In this document: positions 1 to 9,259 of the stretch, piece by piece
Numbering within the stretch: the first letter of the stretch is position 1
Layout: each line of letters begins with the position of its first letter
Assembly: GCA_041398965.1 (NCBI GenBank)
Contig: JAWKTT010000004.1
Span: 248,001-312,000, forward strand
Direction: 5' to 3'
Source of the DNA: JAWKTT01 sp041398965
GTDB lineage: Bacteria; Planctomycetota; Planctomycetia; Planctomycetales; Planctomycetaceae
Length of the DNA stretch: 64,000 nt
Program-made: the position numbers and the translations under genes
The notes under the pieces: model-generated
Databases searched by the model: none
The model's input: only the letters and a program-made list of their open reading frames with translations
Told to the model about the DNA's origin: nothing

Positions 1-100
1 CCTGCCCCGCTATGGAAGTCCAACCGTCCAACTGCGGACGCCATCGTCGTGCCGATTTGGCTGAGAAACTGGTGTCTGTTGTCGGGCAGTACCGGGGGCG

Positions 101-209
101 CATTCCCCGGTTTGTGATCCTCGCCAACTGGTGATCTTTGTTGTCAGCCTCTCCCTCTCCCCCACTGTCGACGCTCCTATATTCTACGACCTTCCAGTGG
201 GGGAGAGGG
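101..209 (-). repeat. Dispersed stem-loop repeat, copy R1
   Basis: An intergenic repeat in reverse orientation relative to the copies at 3310-3420 and 58417-58598. Shared words are the 'gatcctcgcca' segment, the 'ctctccctctcccc' arm and the opposite arm 'gggggagaggg'. The arms around 171-185 and 195-209 can pair into a hairpin. The IS4-type element begins at 210, directly after the second arm, so the repeat was its insertion target. Confidence 0.7.
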
Positions 210-1510
210 CCAATACCGTTCGGCACAAGATTTGCGCGATGTTTGGCACGCTTTTGCGCCATGGTATTTGGATGGTATACCAAGCGAGTTCTTTCAGGAG
301 GACTTGCTGTGGCACGCCGGAAGACGAAGAAAGAGCAACGGATTGATCCCCGCAAACTGCAGGGATTCAAGGACTTCGAAATGATCAGCGAAATGCTGGA
401 ACGTTTGCACGATGTCGGTACGGCTCGTGATCGTGCCGGCAACCGGCAGTTGTTCTTCGACCAGTATGCGACGCTCATGATCCTTTATTTTTTCAATCCG
501 ACCGTCACGTCGCTGGGTGGCGTGCAGCAGTTCACGACGCTGGAAAGTGCAGCGGATGTGTGGAGTAAAGCCCACGTCCATGGGATCGCTCAGCGAGGCG
601 GCCCAGGTCTTTGACCCGACAACGCTGGAACCCATGATTTCGGAACTCGCGGCACGTGCCGGGCAGCTGTCCAGTGCAATGCCCGCGGCAAAGGAAGCCG
701 CACTGGCAGGCCTGATCGCGGTTGACGGCAGTCTCCTGAAGGCTCTGCCGCGGATGGCGTGGGCACTGTGGCAGGACTCCACGCATCGGGCTGCGAAAAT
801 GCATGTGGCGTTCTCTGTGTTCGCCCAGACGCCGATCGCTGTCACCGTCACTCATGGCAACGGATCGGAACGGGATCAACTCAGAAAGCTCGTACAGCCG
901 GGCGGATTTTACGTCGCTGATCGTGGGTACGCGGATGACTCGATGTTCCGCGACTTTGATGAGCAGGGAGTCCGGTTTCTGATTCGTGTTCAGGAAAACG
1001 CTGCGTACGAAGTGGCGGAAGAACGAACGCTGACCAAAGAGGATCGCCAAGCGGAGTGGTGCAAGACCTTGATCCTCAGGCGACTGGGAACGGAGAAACA
1101 CAATTCTCTGCTGGAGCGTCCGCTGCGGATGGTCAGAATCCAGGGGGGCGAACCGGACCACGTCTGGCTGCTGGTCACGAACGCACTGGAACCGCCGGCG
1201 GAACTGATCCTGCTGGCCTATCGGTTTCGCTGGCAGATCGAGCTGTTCTTTCGATGGCTCAAATGTGTTCTGGGTTGTCGACATCTTCTCAGCCAAAGTC
1301 AGCAGGGCGTCACGCTGCAAGTCTATTGTGCCATCATCGCCGCTTTGCTGATCGCCCTCTGGACCGGCAGCAAACCCAACAAACGAACCTATGAAATGAT
1401 CTGCCACGACCTCAATGGCTGGGCCACCCTCGACGAACTCGAACGCCACCTCAGAAAAATCAAAAATCCCAAACCCCCACCTTAGCACATGTCGTGCCGA
1501 ACGGTATTGG
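210..1510 (+). mobile_element. IS4-type insertion sequence with intact terminal inverted repeats
   Basis: The element is bounded by a perfect 17-bp inverted repeat, CCAATACCGTTCGGCAC at 210-226 and its complement at 1494-1510. It carries one transposase region. The flanks read gggagaggg (201-209) and gggagaagg (1509-1517), an 8/9 match that may be a degenerate target duplication or simply repeat sequence. It sits inside the stem-loop repeat R1. The sharp ends suggest recent arrival, although the transposase is split by a frameshift. Confidence 0.85.
309..1485 (+). pseudogene. IS4-family DDE transposase, frame-disrupted
   Basis: A GTG start at 309 follows AGGAGG at good spacing. The first frame (MARRKTKKEQRIDPRK..., to about 560) matches the N-terminal part of planctomycete IS4-type transposases. 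The reading then moves by +1 into a second frame running to 1485 (about MGSLSEAAQVFDPTTLEP onward). The second part has the RNase H-fold elements: an Asp in LIAVDGSLLK, a second Asp in FYVADRGYADD, and a Y-x2-R-x3-E-type motif in YRFRWQIELFFRWLK. No obvious slippery heptamer is present at about 555-575, so decay or a sequencing error is more likely than programmed frameshifting. Both frames together would give roughly 390 residues, normal for the family. Confidence 0.8.
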
Positions 1511-1525
1511 GAGAAGGTCGGGATG

Positions 1526-1602
1526 AGGGAGCGAACAGTGACCTTCAATTCGGCGAATTCGCTTATCGATGCCGCGTCCTATTCCCCCTCACCCCGGCCC
1601 TC
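1526..1602 (+). repeat. Dispersed stem-loop repeat, partial copy R2
   Basis: This stretch shares 'ttcggcgaattcgct', 'atcgatgcc' and 'ccccctcaccc' with the start of the copy at 58417-58598, in the same orientation. The hairpin half is missing: the match stops at about 1602 and the sequence continues into a G-run near 1630. It lies immediately downstream of the IS4-type element. Confidence 0.6.
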
Positions 1603-1997
1603 TGATATGGAAGGACCGGTCAAGTGTGGGGGGGGGCTTTTTCTGTTTGACTGAAAGGGGGGCGTCAGGTCATGATTTTCTCCTGGGGATGGCAGCGGGC
1701 CGGTGGGGGTGGGAGACTGGCACTCTGAGATACGCGGGTTGGTTACCGCAAGGCAAGGTTTCGTCTGGGAGGAACCTCAGTCTCCAGGACGAGCGTGTTC
1801 CTGTGAAGGAATGCTCAAGAGGGCATCGAGGGTGCTTCCCGTTCGTCGGTCTCCACACCGCCACGGCGTCGCTGTCGTCTCCTTGGGGGGCAGTCGGTTG
1901 TTGTCATCGTTGTCTTTCGCAGACATCTCACAACATCATCCTACAAAGAATAATCTCTGGCAAATGATGCTGTCGTATCGATGTAACATTATCCTAG
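1603..1997. other. Intergenic spacer, no gene seen
   Basis: The spacer lies between the IS4 element with its repeat and the IS110 remnant. It contains a run of about ten G near 1630. Open frames here have no recognisable domain and overlap one another on both strands. Nothing functional is supported. Confidence 0.5.
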
Positions 1998-3218
1998 TTA
2001 GAACATCATCGTCACAAATTCTGTTGGGAGTGGTGTCTGTTCGCGTTTCGTGTGTTGCTGTTTGTCACGATCATGCTTCGCCCGTTTTGAGGTCGCTGGT
2101 GGGGAAGTCTGTTCGCGATGCAGACGCTGCGTGGTGATCGCGGCGGACCACAGGAACCCCGCCAACTCGCGGGCCAGGCCGCGGTGACGATCTTCGTGGC
2201 AGACTTCTTGATTCGCTGCAACTTCAGCGAGCGTTTTCGCAGTCGTCGCAGCTGCGTTGTCGGCGATGTCGATGACCTCCTGAGGCAGACCTGGCGCCGC
2301 TGTAACAGTGCGAGGCTCGCGTTTGGTCGGGCATGATAATAGTGCCAGGTTGCTTCGATCAGCAGACGTCGACACATGGCGGTTGCCGCTCTTGGTGATC
2401 CCACCCTGACGACGTGTTGGACCGCTCGACGCTTCGCTGGGAACCAAGCCGATAAACGACATGAACTTCGCCGCTGTCGGGAATCGTTCAAAGTCGCCAA
2501 TCTCTGCGACAATTCCGACGGCCGTCAACTCCTGAATTCCGCAGAACGCCTGCAAGTTCTGCACCAGCGGGCCGAGTCGCCAGTCGGCCAGTGCGTCATG
2601 GATGTCGGCGTTGAGTCGGGTGATGCGGGACTGGGCTTGGTCTGCCGTGGCGATGGCGTCGGCCAACAGTTGATTCTGTGCTTCGAAGTCAAACGTCTGC
2701 CGACGAATCCACGACCAGTGCGTCTTGGTCCAATGCGAAACACCTTCGGTGAAGCTGTCGTCCCTGACGCAACAGAAACTTGAGTAACTGCTGCCGGATG
2801 CGCCGTTCGCAAAGACGAGCATCATCCCGCACGCACCAAGTCGCGGATCGCTTCGGTCGCGGCATCGGGAATCCAGATGGTCACCAAGTCGCCCGATCGC
2901 AAGAAGTGGGCCAGCCTCTTGGCATCGCGTCGATCCGTCTTCACGCGACTCCGCTGCTGCGGCACCATCGACGGCGAAATGACCACACAGTCCACCCCTT
3001 CTCCTCTAAGAACCTTGCAACCCATACCCCGTCGGCCCCGCCTCGTAACAGACCTTTAACGAACCAAGCGGCCCCAAAGTTCGCAACAACTTCAACACCC
3101 GCGCTTCATCGAACGGCAACCGCTCAAGAACCTGCGCCGCCGCATCCCCCACATCGGCAACCGCCACCGAAATCGAATCTTTATGGACATCAAGCCCCAC
3201 GTATCGTAACGTCATCAT
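1998..3218 (-). pseudogene. IS110-family transposase remnant with multiple frameshifts
   Basis: Reading leftward from an ATG at 3218, the N-terminus MMTLRYVGLDVHKDSISVAV is the IS110 DEDD (RuvC-like) start, followed by YEAGPTGYG. The frame then shifts near 3015 to a segment with VKTDRRDAKRLAHFLRSGDL, the conserved IS110 DxRDA motif. It shifts again near 2820, and again within the helical domain (FEAQNQLLADAIATADQ). The C-terminal transposase_20-like part (SFIGLVPSEASSG, GGITKSGNRHV, then RRLLIEATWHY in another frame) is also broken, ending with ARELAGFLWSAAI. At least four frame changes are needed, so this is a dead copy. IS110 elements lack long inverted repeats and no ends could be fixed. 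Confidence 0.85.
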
Positions 3219-3309
3219 CGGACCAGCCTCACTGTTATGGCTCTGGAAATCGGGAACAGCAATCACCCAAATTCTAACCCACGCACCCAGTGATCGCCGG
3301 TCCTTCCAT

Positions 3310-3420
3310 TCTGTCTCCCCCGCTGGAAAGTCCTTTGAAATAGGAACGTCGATAGCGGGGGAGAGGGAAAGGCTGACGACAAAGATCACCCGTTGGCGAG
3401 GATCACAATCCGGGGAATGC
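3310..3420 (+). repeat. Dispersed stem-loop repeat, copy R3
   Basis: The repeat carries 'tctcccccgct', the loop word 'aaagtcctttgaaata', the closing arm 'agcgggggagagggaaa', then 'gatcac' and 'ttggcgaggatcacaatcc'. The two arms form a hairpin of at least ten base pairs. It matches R4 at 58417-58598 almost word for word and R1 in reverse. It lies just upstream of the IS110 remnant. Confidence 0.75.
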
Positions 3421-3748
3421 ACCCGTTCGAATGCGAGTGTGTCATGAGTCGACAACGAGAGCGCATGGACTTTCGAGGTGAGTCGTTCGCGAAGTCGAGA
3501 GACTCCGTGCTTCGCGGCAACATCCAATAATTGCATTTTGACGTACGGTTTCGGAAGCAGGGCAGGTGCTGGTTGCCGAGTTGCAGAAGACTCGTCTGCG
3601 GAGTGTGTCGATGTGTTGTGATACTGGACGAGCCAGTGCGTTGCGCCGGCTCACCCGTCAGCGTACGTCCTTCCGCGAACTGTTCTGTTTGTCGCTTGCC
3701 TTGTTGCGGATTGTGACTCGCTGATGAGACTGGAGGTCAAACAGAAGT
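3421..3748. other. Intergenic region, no gene seen
   Basis: This region separates the stem-loop repeat from the truD stop codon. Short frames on both strands have no recognisable motif or ribosome-binding site. It may contain eroded mobile-element sequence, but nothing could be identified. Confidence 0.45.
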
Positions 3749-4861
3749 CTATTCCGCTGGAGGGGGCGACTCGTCATCGGTGGCATTTGTCTGTGGACCA
3801 GATGTCAGAAACTCTTTCAGCAGGGAGGTCGCATACGCTCCGGAAGGGAGAGTAAACTGCAATCGGACTCCCAGCGGATCAGTAAGCACGACAAGGTCGG
3901 GGACGATCACCGTCAATGGACGGCGTGTCCCCGAAGACAAGTCGCGATAGGTCGTGAATGCGTCACGAGTCAAGCCGATCCACTCGAGCACACGCGATTC
4001 TCGTCCCGCCGCAATGCCAGTCGGAGCGAGCATCTTCGGGCCGAACATTGGACCGGTCAGACTCACTTCTCCCTGCTGCATCCGTGCTTGTTCCGTCTCG
4101 ACATTTTCCGCGACAAACAACCCTCCCGTCCGTCGTTTTTGTAGAACGTCCCCCGCCAATACGGTTGCGAGAAGTCCATCCTGCATCCGCTCGGCAAGGA
4201 CCTTGTTGAACAACACCGACTGCACCGCCGAGATCGAGAGCCGCATCAGGAATCGCCGTCGTGCTCTCGGAATATCGCTTGAGCGTTTGACGCCGTTGAG
4301 TAAGTCCAATCCCAACTTCAACGTCTCCCCCTGATTGCCGAACCGCTGATCTCCATAAAGATTCGGGAACCCAGTCTGGCGAATCATCGACGCGATGGCC
4401 TCGGCCCGCTCGATGGCCCCTTCGGGAGTCTCTCGTATGAGGAGATCAAACTTGTTTCCGGCCAAGTGTCCGGTTCGCAGCTTATTGCGGTGACGTGACG
4501 AACTCAGAAGCGTAACACCGTCTTCATTCAGCGATTCAAGCTCGCCATCAAACTCCGCCGGGACCGAGAGATACTGCCGAGTGACCGCGCGACGATCCTT
4601 AATGCCGGCTGTGCCGATATCATCCCGGTTGACGCCGAGCTTCTTCGCGACATGTGCAATCAACCGTTCCCCCGAGAGGTCCCGTTTCTCGATCCACAAG
4701 AAGAGATGTTCTCCTTCTCCACTCGGTTCGTAAGCCGGTATTTCTTCAACGACAAAGTCTTCCGGCTCAACCTTGACCTTCCCCGAAAACGGCGGAACGT
4801 CGGCAGCGAGACGGGGCACGACATCATCGCGGCCGGCAGTCTTGACATCAAAAAGAGTCAC
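3749..4861 (-). CDS. truD: tRNA pseudouridine(13) synthase TruD
   Basis: TruD converts U13 of tRNA(Glu) to pseudouridine in the cytoplasm. The 370-residue product matches the family length. It opens with the conserved KVEPEDFVVEEIPAYEPSGE region. The catalytic motif GIKDRRAVTRQ places the nucleophilic Asp at residue 89, and NLYGDQRFG matches the NxYGxQRFG motif. The TRUD insertion domain follows around residues 190-300. The ATG at 4861 overlaps the stop of the upstream SDR gene in an ATGA, which indicates translational coupling. The tail after about residue 355 is poorly conserved and acidic. Confidence 0.93.
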   Translation of the reverse strand: MTLFDVKTAGRDDVVPRLAADVPPFSGKVKVEPEDFVVEEIPAYEPSGEGEHLFLWIEKRDLSGERLIAHVAKKLGVNRDDIGTAGIKDRRAVTRQYLSVPAEFDGELESLNEDGVTLLSSSRHRNKLRTGHLAGNKFDLLIRETPEGAIERAEAIASMIRQTGFPNLYGDQRFGNQGETLKLGLDLLNGVKRSSDIPRARRRFLMRLSISAVQSVLFNKVLAERMQDGLLATVLAGDVLQKRRTGGLFVAENVETEQARMQQGEVSLTGPMFGPKMLAPTGIAAGRESRVLEWIGLTRDAFTTYRDLSSGTRRPLTVIVPDLVVLTDPLGVRLQFTLPSGAYATSLLKEFLTSGPQTNATDDESPPPAE

Positions 4862-5592
4862 ACAAACTCCTGGGTGGTGGGCTTAATCACAAGATCGGGA
4901 ACATGGGCCCGCGGCGGGAGATTGACGATCATCAACACAGCCGACGCGACATCGACGGGCTGCAAGATTCGAGCACGATGTTCCGCCGAGACCGGCACCG
5001 GACGGGCATCGAGAATCGGCGTTTCGACCTCGCCGGGATAGATATTCGTCACGCGAATTCCCCGGTCCTTCTCTTCGACCCCAACGCAGGTTCCGAGTGC
5101 GGTCATCGCAAACTTGGACGCACTGTAGGCGACCCCTCCCAACATACTCGCCCGCAGTCCCGCGATGGAGGAAATGTTGACGATCAATCCATCGCGACGC
5201 TCCCGCATTTGCGGAAGCGTAAAGTACATCGTGTTGTAAGCTGCGGTCGCGTTGACCTGCATCAGTTTGTCCCAGTCCGCCGGATCAAGATCGGCCATCA
5301 GCCGCTTCGGGACGTTGATCCCCGCCGCGTTGATCAGGACGTCAATCTGTCCCAACTGATGCGTTGCCCAGTCGACTAACTTTTTCGCCTGATCGCGATC
5401 CGAAGTGTCAGCGGCGTGATAAAGAATGTGTGGTTCGCCGGTAAACTGCGACGCTGTCTCCTTGAGCTTCTCTTCACGTCGACCAGCAATCGCGACATGC
5501 AGCCCCGCTTCGGCAAGTGCCCACGCGATCCCCTGCCCGATGCCGGTCCCCCCACCAGTGATCAACACGGTCTTTGTCGTTCGTTTGGTCAT
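4858..5592 (-). CDS. SDR family NAD(P)-dependent oxidoreductase
   Basis: This 244-residue classical short-chain dehydrogenase has the N-terminal cofactor motif TGGGTGIG (about residues 12-19), the NAAG motif after strand 4, and the catalytic Ser with Y-SASK (Tyr and Lys). NISSIAGLRASMLGG carries the Ser. It ends with the PGEVETPI substrate-loop sequence. These features resemble the broad 3-oxoacyl-ACP-reductase/sepiapterin-like group, but the substrate cannot be assigned. It is the first gene of a two-gene unit with truD, overlapping by four bases. A functional link to tRNA modification is not implied. Confidence 0.88.
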   Translation of the reverse strand: MTKRTTKTVLITGGGTGIGQGIAWALAEAGLHVAIAGRREEKLKETASQFTGEPHILYHAADTSDRDQAKKLVDWATHQLGQIDVLINAAGINVPKRLMADLDPADWDKLMQVNATAAYNTMYFTLPQMRERRDGLIVNISSIAGLRASMLGGVAYSASKFAMTALGTCVGVEEKDRGIRVTNIYPGEVETPILDARPVPVSAEHRARILQPVDVASAVLMIVNLPPRAHVPDLVIKPTTQEFV

Positions 5593-5920
5593 GGAATTGG
5601 ACTTTCAAAAATGGGATCAGAAGTGCGAAGTTTGCAACGATTCAAGTCTCTAATAGAGACATCAATCCCCAGGTCACCAGTCGTCGGGGAGTCGTCCGGG
5701 GAGCATGTTACGCATCCGGCCCCCTTCTGCCTACTAAGCGACAATCGATCACGAGGTGAAAAAGGACAGGTTGTGTTCGCTGTGAGTCTTGGGGGGGCTC
5801 GTTATAGTGACGAACATCATGGCACGAAGAGGCAAAGAAGTCTGGTCTGTGCCGCCGTCGAGAGCAACAACGACGAGACCATCCCCCCCATTGTTGTCGT
5901 AGGACCGGGAAGATCGCATC
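5593..5920. other. Divergent intergenic region
   Basis: This region separates the leftward SDR/truD pair from the rightward FAH-family gene, so it should hold two promoters. No convincing sigma-factor boxes, operators or conserved RNA were identified. Confidence 0.4.
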
Positions 5921-6874
5921 ATGAGACTCTGTCGAATCAAACATGCAGGCCGCGAGGAAGTTGCGTTTTACTTCGAGGAGGGGTGCTTACCACTTTCGGT
6001 CGCAGCAGAACGAACAGGGGGCGTCATTTCGGCAAGTCGGACCTTGGTCGACTATCTTCCCGGCGGAACCGAACGCACTGCGGTGTTGCAGATTCAGCAG
6101 CGATTGGAATCACTCGGGATGGGAGAATGGTCGGATTCGTTACTCCCGGCTGGGGAGGCAACAGGCGGGGTGAGACTGCGAGTCCCGATCGAGTCGCCGG
6201 GAAAAATCCTGCTCTTGGCGGGAAACTACTCAAAGCATATCGAGGAAGGGGGAGGCAAGGCGGAGGAGCGGGAGAAGACGTTTCCCTATGTCTTCATGAA
6301 GCCCCCCGCGACCACGCTGACCCATCCCGGCGACCCCGTGCGAATCCCGTCGGTCTCGCCGAATGAGATTGATTGGGAATTGGAACTCGGCGTCGTTATT
6401 GGGCGAAGATGTTTCGGCGTCTCCGAGGCGGAGGCGCTGGAGTACGTTGCGGGATACACGATCGTCAATGACATTTCCGATCGGGCCTTTCACCCAAACG
6501 CACAGCGAAACGAGCGGCCCAAGGATCAGTTTTTCGACTGGCTGCATGGCAAATGGCATGACACGTTTTGCCCAATGGGACCGTGTGTTCTTCCAGCCGA
6601 CGAACTCTCCGATCCGCAACAACTTCGACTGACGCTCACCATCAACGGACAGGTCGAGCAAGAGGGATCCACGAGCCAGATGGTTTTTCCCGTTGCCGCC
6701 GTGATTGCCTTCATCAGCAGCTTTGTCACCTTGCAACCGGGCGACATCATTTCGACCGGAACGCCCCACGGCGTCGGCAAGGCAAAGGGCCGATTCCTCA
6801 AGCCCGGCGATGAAATGTCGGGGACTATCGAACGCATCGGCACCCTGCACAACCCGGTTGCTGCCTCGGAGTGA
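5921..6874 (+). CDS. Fumarylacetoacetate hydrolase (FAH) family protein
   Basis: The 317-residue protein belongs to the FAH superfamily, which cleaves or isomerises beta-dicarbonyl acids using a divalent metal. The N-terminal 70 residues are the small domain. The catalytic fold starts at about residue 88 (KILLLAGNYSKHIEEGG). Metal ligands are visible in IDWELELGVVIG and in the Asp of VNDISDR. The C-terminal GDIISTGTPHGVG signature is present. Length and layout fit 2,4-diketo-3-deoxy-sugar-acid hydrolases or 2-hydroxyhepta-2,4-dienedioate isomerases. No catabolic neighbours help to choose between them. It converges with aroC, with about 60 bases between the stops. Confidence 0.88.
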   Translation: MRLCRIKHAGREEVAFYFEEGCLPLSVAAERTGGVISASRTLVDYLPGGTERTAVLQIQQRLESLGMGEWSDSLLPAGEATGGVRLRVPIESPGKILLLAGNYSKHIEEGGGKAEEREKTFPYVFMKPPATTLTHPGDPVRIPSVSPNEIDWELELGVVIGRRCFGVSEAEALEYVAGYTIVNDISDRAFHPNAQRNERPKDQFFDWLHGKWHDTFCPMGPCVLPADELSDPQQLRLTLTINGQVEQEGSTSQMVFPVAAVIAFISSFVTLQPGDIISTGTPHGVGKAKGRFLKPGDEMSGTIERIGTLHNPVAASE

Positions 6875-6935
6875 CTCTTCATAACGATGTGTCGGCACGC
6901 GGCAAATGTCTCTGCGAACAAACAGTTTGTCGTCG

Positions 6936-8072
6936 TCAAGCGTGTTCCGGACCGCATTGCGCTTTCCAACGCAGCAGATGATCCGCAAGAACAATGGCGA
7001 CCATGGCTTCGGCCATCGGAATGAATCGAGGGAGGAGGCAAGGGTCGTGACGCCCCTTTGTCCGGATCGTTGTCGATTCCCCCTGACTGGTGACCGTGGG
7101 CTGTTCGATCGGAAGGCTGCTGGTCGGTTTGACGGCGGCTCGCAGGACGATGGGCATACCGGTCGTAATCCCGCCGAGAATGCCGCCGTGTCGATTGGTC
7201 GACGTCCGAATGTGAGGCTGCGTCTCTCCGTCTGCTTTCGGGTCGGCGACGAAGATGTCGTTGTGTTCGCTCCCCTTCATCGTAACGCAGCCGAAGCCGA
7301 TGCCGTACTCGACACCGAGCACCGCCGGCAGAGTGAACAACGCTTTAGCGAGGTCCGCCTTGATCTTGTCGAAGACTGGTTCGCCCAACCCGGCAGGGAC
7401 ACCGGTTGCGACAATCTCGGCCGCTCCTCCGATGGAGTCCCCTTGCTTGCGACAGGACTCGATCAACTCGATCATCTTCTCCCCGGCTGCCACATCTGGA
7501 CAGCGGATGATGTTTGCCTCGCCGGAGGGGAGTGATTCGACATCTGCCAGAGTGACTGACGCGGGGTCAGCGATCTCGGCCCGAATGTTGCCGACCTGTA
7601 CGACATACCCGACCACCTTCGCCCCGCACTCTTGTTCGAGCAACTTCTTTGCAACAACCCCTGCTGCCACTCGGGCGGTTGTTTCTCGAGCACTCGAACG
7701 CCCCCCGCCACGGTAGTCGCGAAAGCCGTACTTCGCATCAAACGAAAAGTCGGCATGTCCCGGACGGTACTTGTCCTGAATGTCTTGATAGTCCCGGCTG
7801 CGCTGGTCCTGATTGCGAACAAGAATCGCGAGCGACGTCCCGGTGGTGCGCCCTTCAAAGACCCCCGAAAGAATCTCCGGCTCGTCCGATTCATCACGCT
7901 GAGTGACGATGGAACTCTGACCCGGTCGCCGCCGTGCGAGGTCGACCCGCAGGTCTTCCACCGTCAACGGAATCCCCGGCGGGACTCCATCGATAATAAC
8001 GACATTCCCCGGCCCATGGCTCTCGCCCGCCGTCGTGATACGAAACGCTTGTCCGAATGAATTGCCTGCCAT
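6936..8072 (-). CDS. aroC: Chorismate synthase
   Basis: AroC catalyses the last shikimate-pathway step, converting 5-enolpyruvylshikimate-3-phosphate to chorismate with reduced FMN. The 378-residue sequence starts MAGNSFGQAFRITTAGESHG, the family signature, followed by RRRPGQSSIVTQRDE. The central YRGGGRSSARETTARVAAG motif and the later GSEHND and RTSTNRHGGILGGI segments complete the diagnosis. The length is typical. The gene stands alone: no other shikimate genes are adjacent, and the symporter-like gene lies downstream in the same direction after about 120 bases. Confidence 0.95.
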   Translation of the reverse strand: MAGNSFGQAFRITTAGESHGPGNVVIIDGVPPGIPLTVEDLRVDLARRRPGQSSIVTQRDESDEPEILSGVFEGRTTGTSLAILVRNQDQRSRDYQDIQDKYRPGHADFSFDAKYGFRDYRGGGRSSARETTARVAAGVVAKKLLEQECGAKVVGYVVQVGNIRAEIADPASVTLADVESLPSGEANIIRCPDVAAGEKMIELIESCRKQGDSIGGAAEIVATGVPAGLGEPVFDKIKADLAKALFTLPAVLGVEYGIGFGCVTMKGSEHNDIFVADPKADGETQPHIRTSTNRHGGILGGITTGMPIVLRAAVKPTSSLPIEQPTVTSQGESTTIRTKGRHDPCLLPRFIPMAEAMVAIVLADHLLRWKAQCGPEHA

Positions 8073-8194
8073 GAGTGGATTGTAACCTGAGTTTTCTGTC
8101 TGACGAGTTGTGCCTGCGAGAAATGAGTCGAATCGTGACAGGCAGATTTTGGTCTTGAGGAAATAAAGGGTGACGTCGAGTTGTGGGGCTTACT

Positions 8195-9259
8195 TCAGTA
8201 GGGAGCCTCTGGATCGACACTCCCTGTGGTGTCAGTTGGGGGCTCTTTGATGGGATCTTCTTGTAACTGACGACGCGCTTCATGTTGTCGCCGGAAAGCA
8301 TCGGCAATGGGGGTGTCGAGAAAGAGTTGCGATGCGTGGAACATCAACATGGGAAAGACGGCAAACTCCAGATGCCCGTACATCACGGGAGAGGTCGCAA
8401 TGAGCATACCGATTGGTAGTGTCTTTTGGCTGGCAGAAATCGCAATGGCAGAACAATCGTCGGGCGCAAACTGAAAGAATCGCGAAGACCACAAGGCGAT
8501 GCCCAGTGCTCCCAGATGCAAGGCGATGCAACTTCCCCAAACGAGGGCAATCGCTGAGGTGCTGGGGGTAGAAGTCTGCCCGACGAGTTGACCTCCCGCA
8601 TTGAGTGCCGACCCGCCGATCATCACCAGCACGCCGATCTGAGCAGCATTGCTGAGCCAGCTTTTCCACCGATCTGCCACTTCGGCACATCGACGGGAAT
8701 ACCGCAGAAGTTGTCCCGCGGCAATGGGAAGTAACGCCACGACTGCCAAGTTACGAGCCATTTCGGCAGCGTTGAGTTGAACGTTACTGGAGGTCAACCA
8801 TCGCAGCCAGAAGGGTGTATAGACAAAACAGAATCCGTTCGTGATAACGGTTACAAGGAGTGAGATCGCGTCGTTCCCTCCGGCTCGTCGAGTCCAGACA
8901 GACGCCGTCGCCATCGTGCAGGGGACCGTCACCGCAATCAGCAGTCCGACGGTAAAGTCTTCAATCAATTGCAATCTGGCGATGGGCCAGGCAATTAAAG
9001 GGAGCAAAATAATGTTGATGAAGACCGCCCATAGGACCGGTGCCGGGGCGACGAGGGCGGTCTTCAATCGTTCGCCATTCAGGGTGACCGACATTAGGAA
9101 CAAGACCACGACGACGATACCCGTCTTGATCGAGTCGGACAACAGGCTCAGCACTCCGTCGCGGGCATCGGGCGAGAGTTTCGCTCCCAATGTCAAACCG
9201 ACGACGATTTCGGTGGCCAATGCGACAAGAAACCAGTGCTTGAGCAAGAACCGACTCAT
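8195..9259 (-). CDS. Bile acid:sodium symporter-like membrane transporter
   Basis: The product of 354 residues is an integral membrane protein with about ten hydrophobic segments, beginning MSRFLLKHWFLVALATEIVVG. Its pattern (KTGIVVVVLFLMSVTLNGE, GLLIAVTVPCTMATASVWTRRAGGND, CSAIAISASQKTLPIGM) fits the SBF-like group of the bile acid:sodium symporter superfamily (YfeH-type), not the true bile acid carriers; the substrate is unknown. The open frame extends further upstream, but the ATG at 9259 is preferred. There it overlaps the stop of the preceding gene as ATGA, and the residues before it are not membrane-like. The hydrophilic tail after about residue 320 is poorly conserved. Confidence 0.85.
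   Translation of the reverse strand: MSRFLLKHWFLVALATEIVVGLTLGAKLSPDARDGVLSLLSDSIKTGIVVVVLFLMSVTLNGERLKTALVAPAPVLWAVFINIILLPLIAWPIARLQLIEDFTVGLLIAVTVPCTMATASVWTRRAGGNDAISLLVTVITNGFCFVYTPFWLRWLTSSNVQLNAAEMARNLAVVALLPIAAGQLLRYSRRCAEVADRWKSWLSNAAQIGVLVMIGGSALNAGGQLVGQTSTPSTSAIALVWGSCIALHLGALGIALWSSRFFQFAPDDCSAIAISASQKTLPIGMLIATSPVMYGHLEFAVFPMLMFHASQLFLDTPIADAFRRQHEARRQLQEDPIKEPPTDTTGSVDPEAPY

Noticed and set aside
532..1548. Minus-strand open frame of 338 codons opposite the IS4 transposase
   Set aside because: It is the antisense shadow of the transposase; no family motif and no ribosome site.
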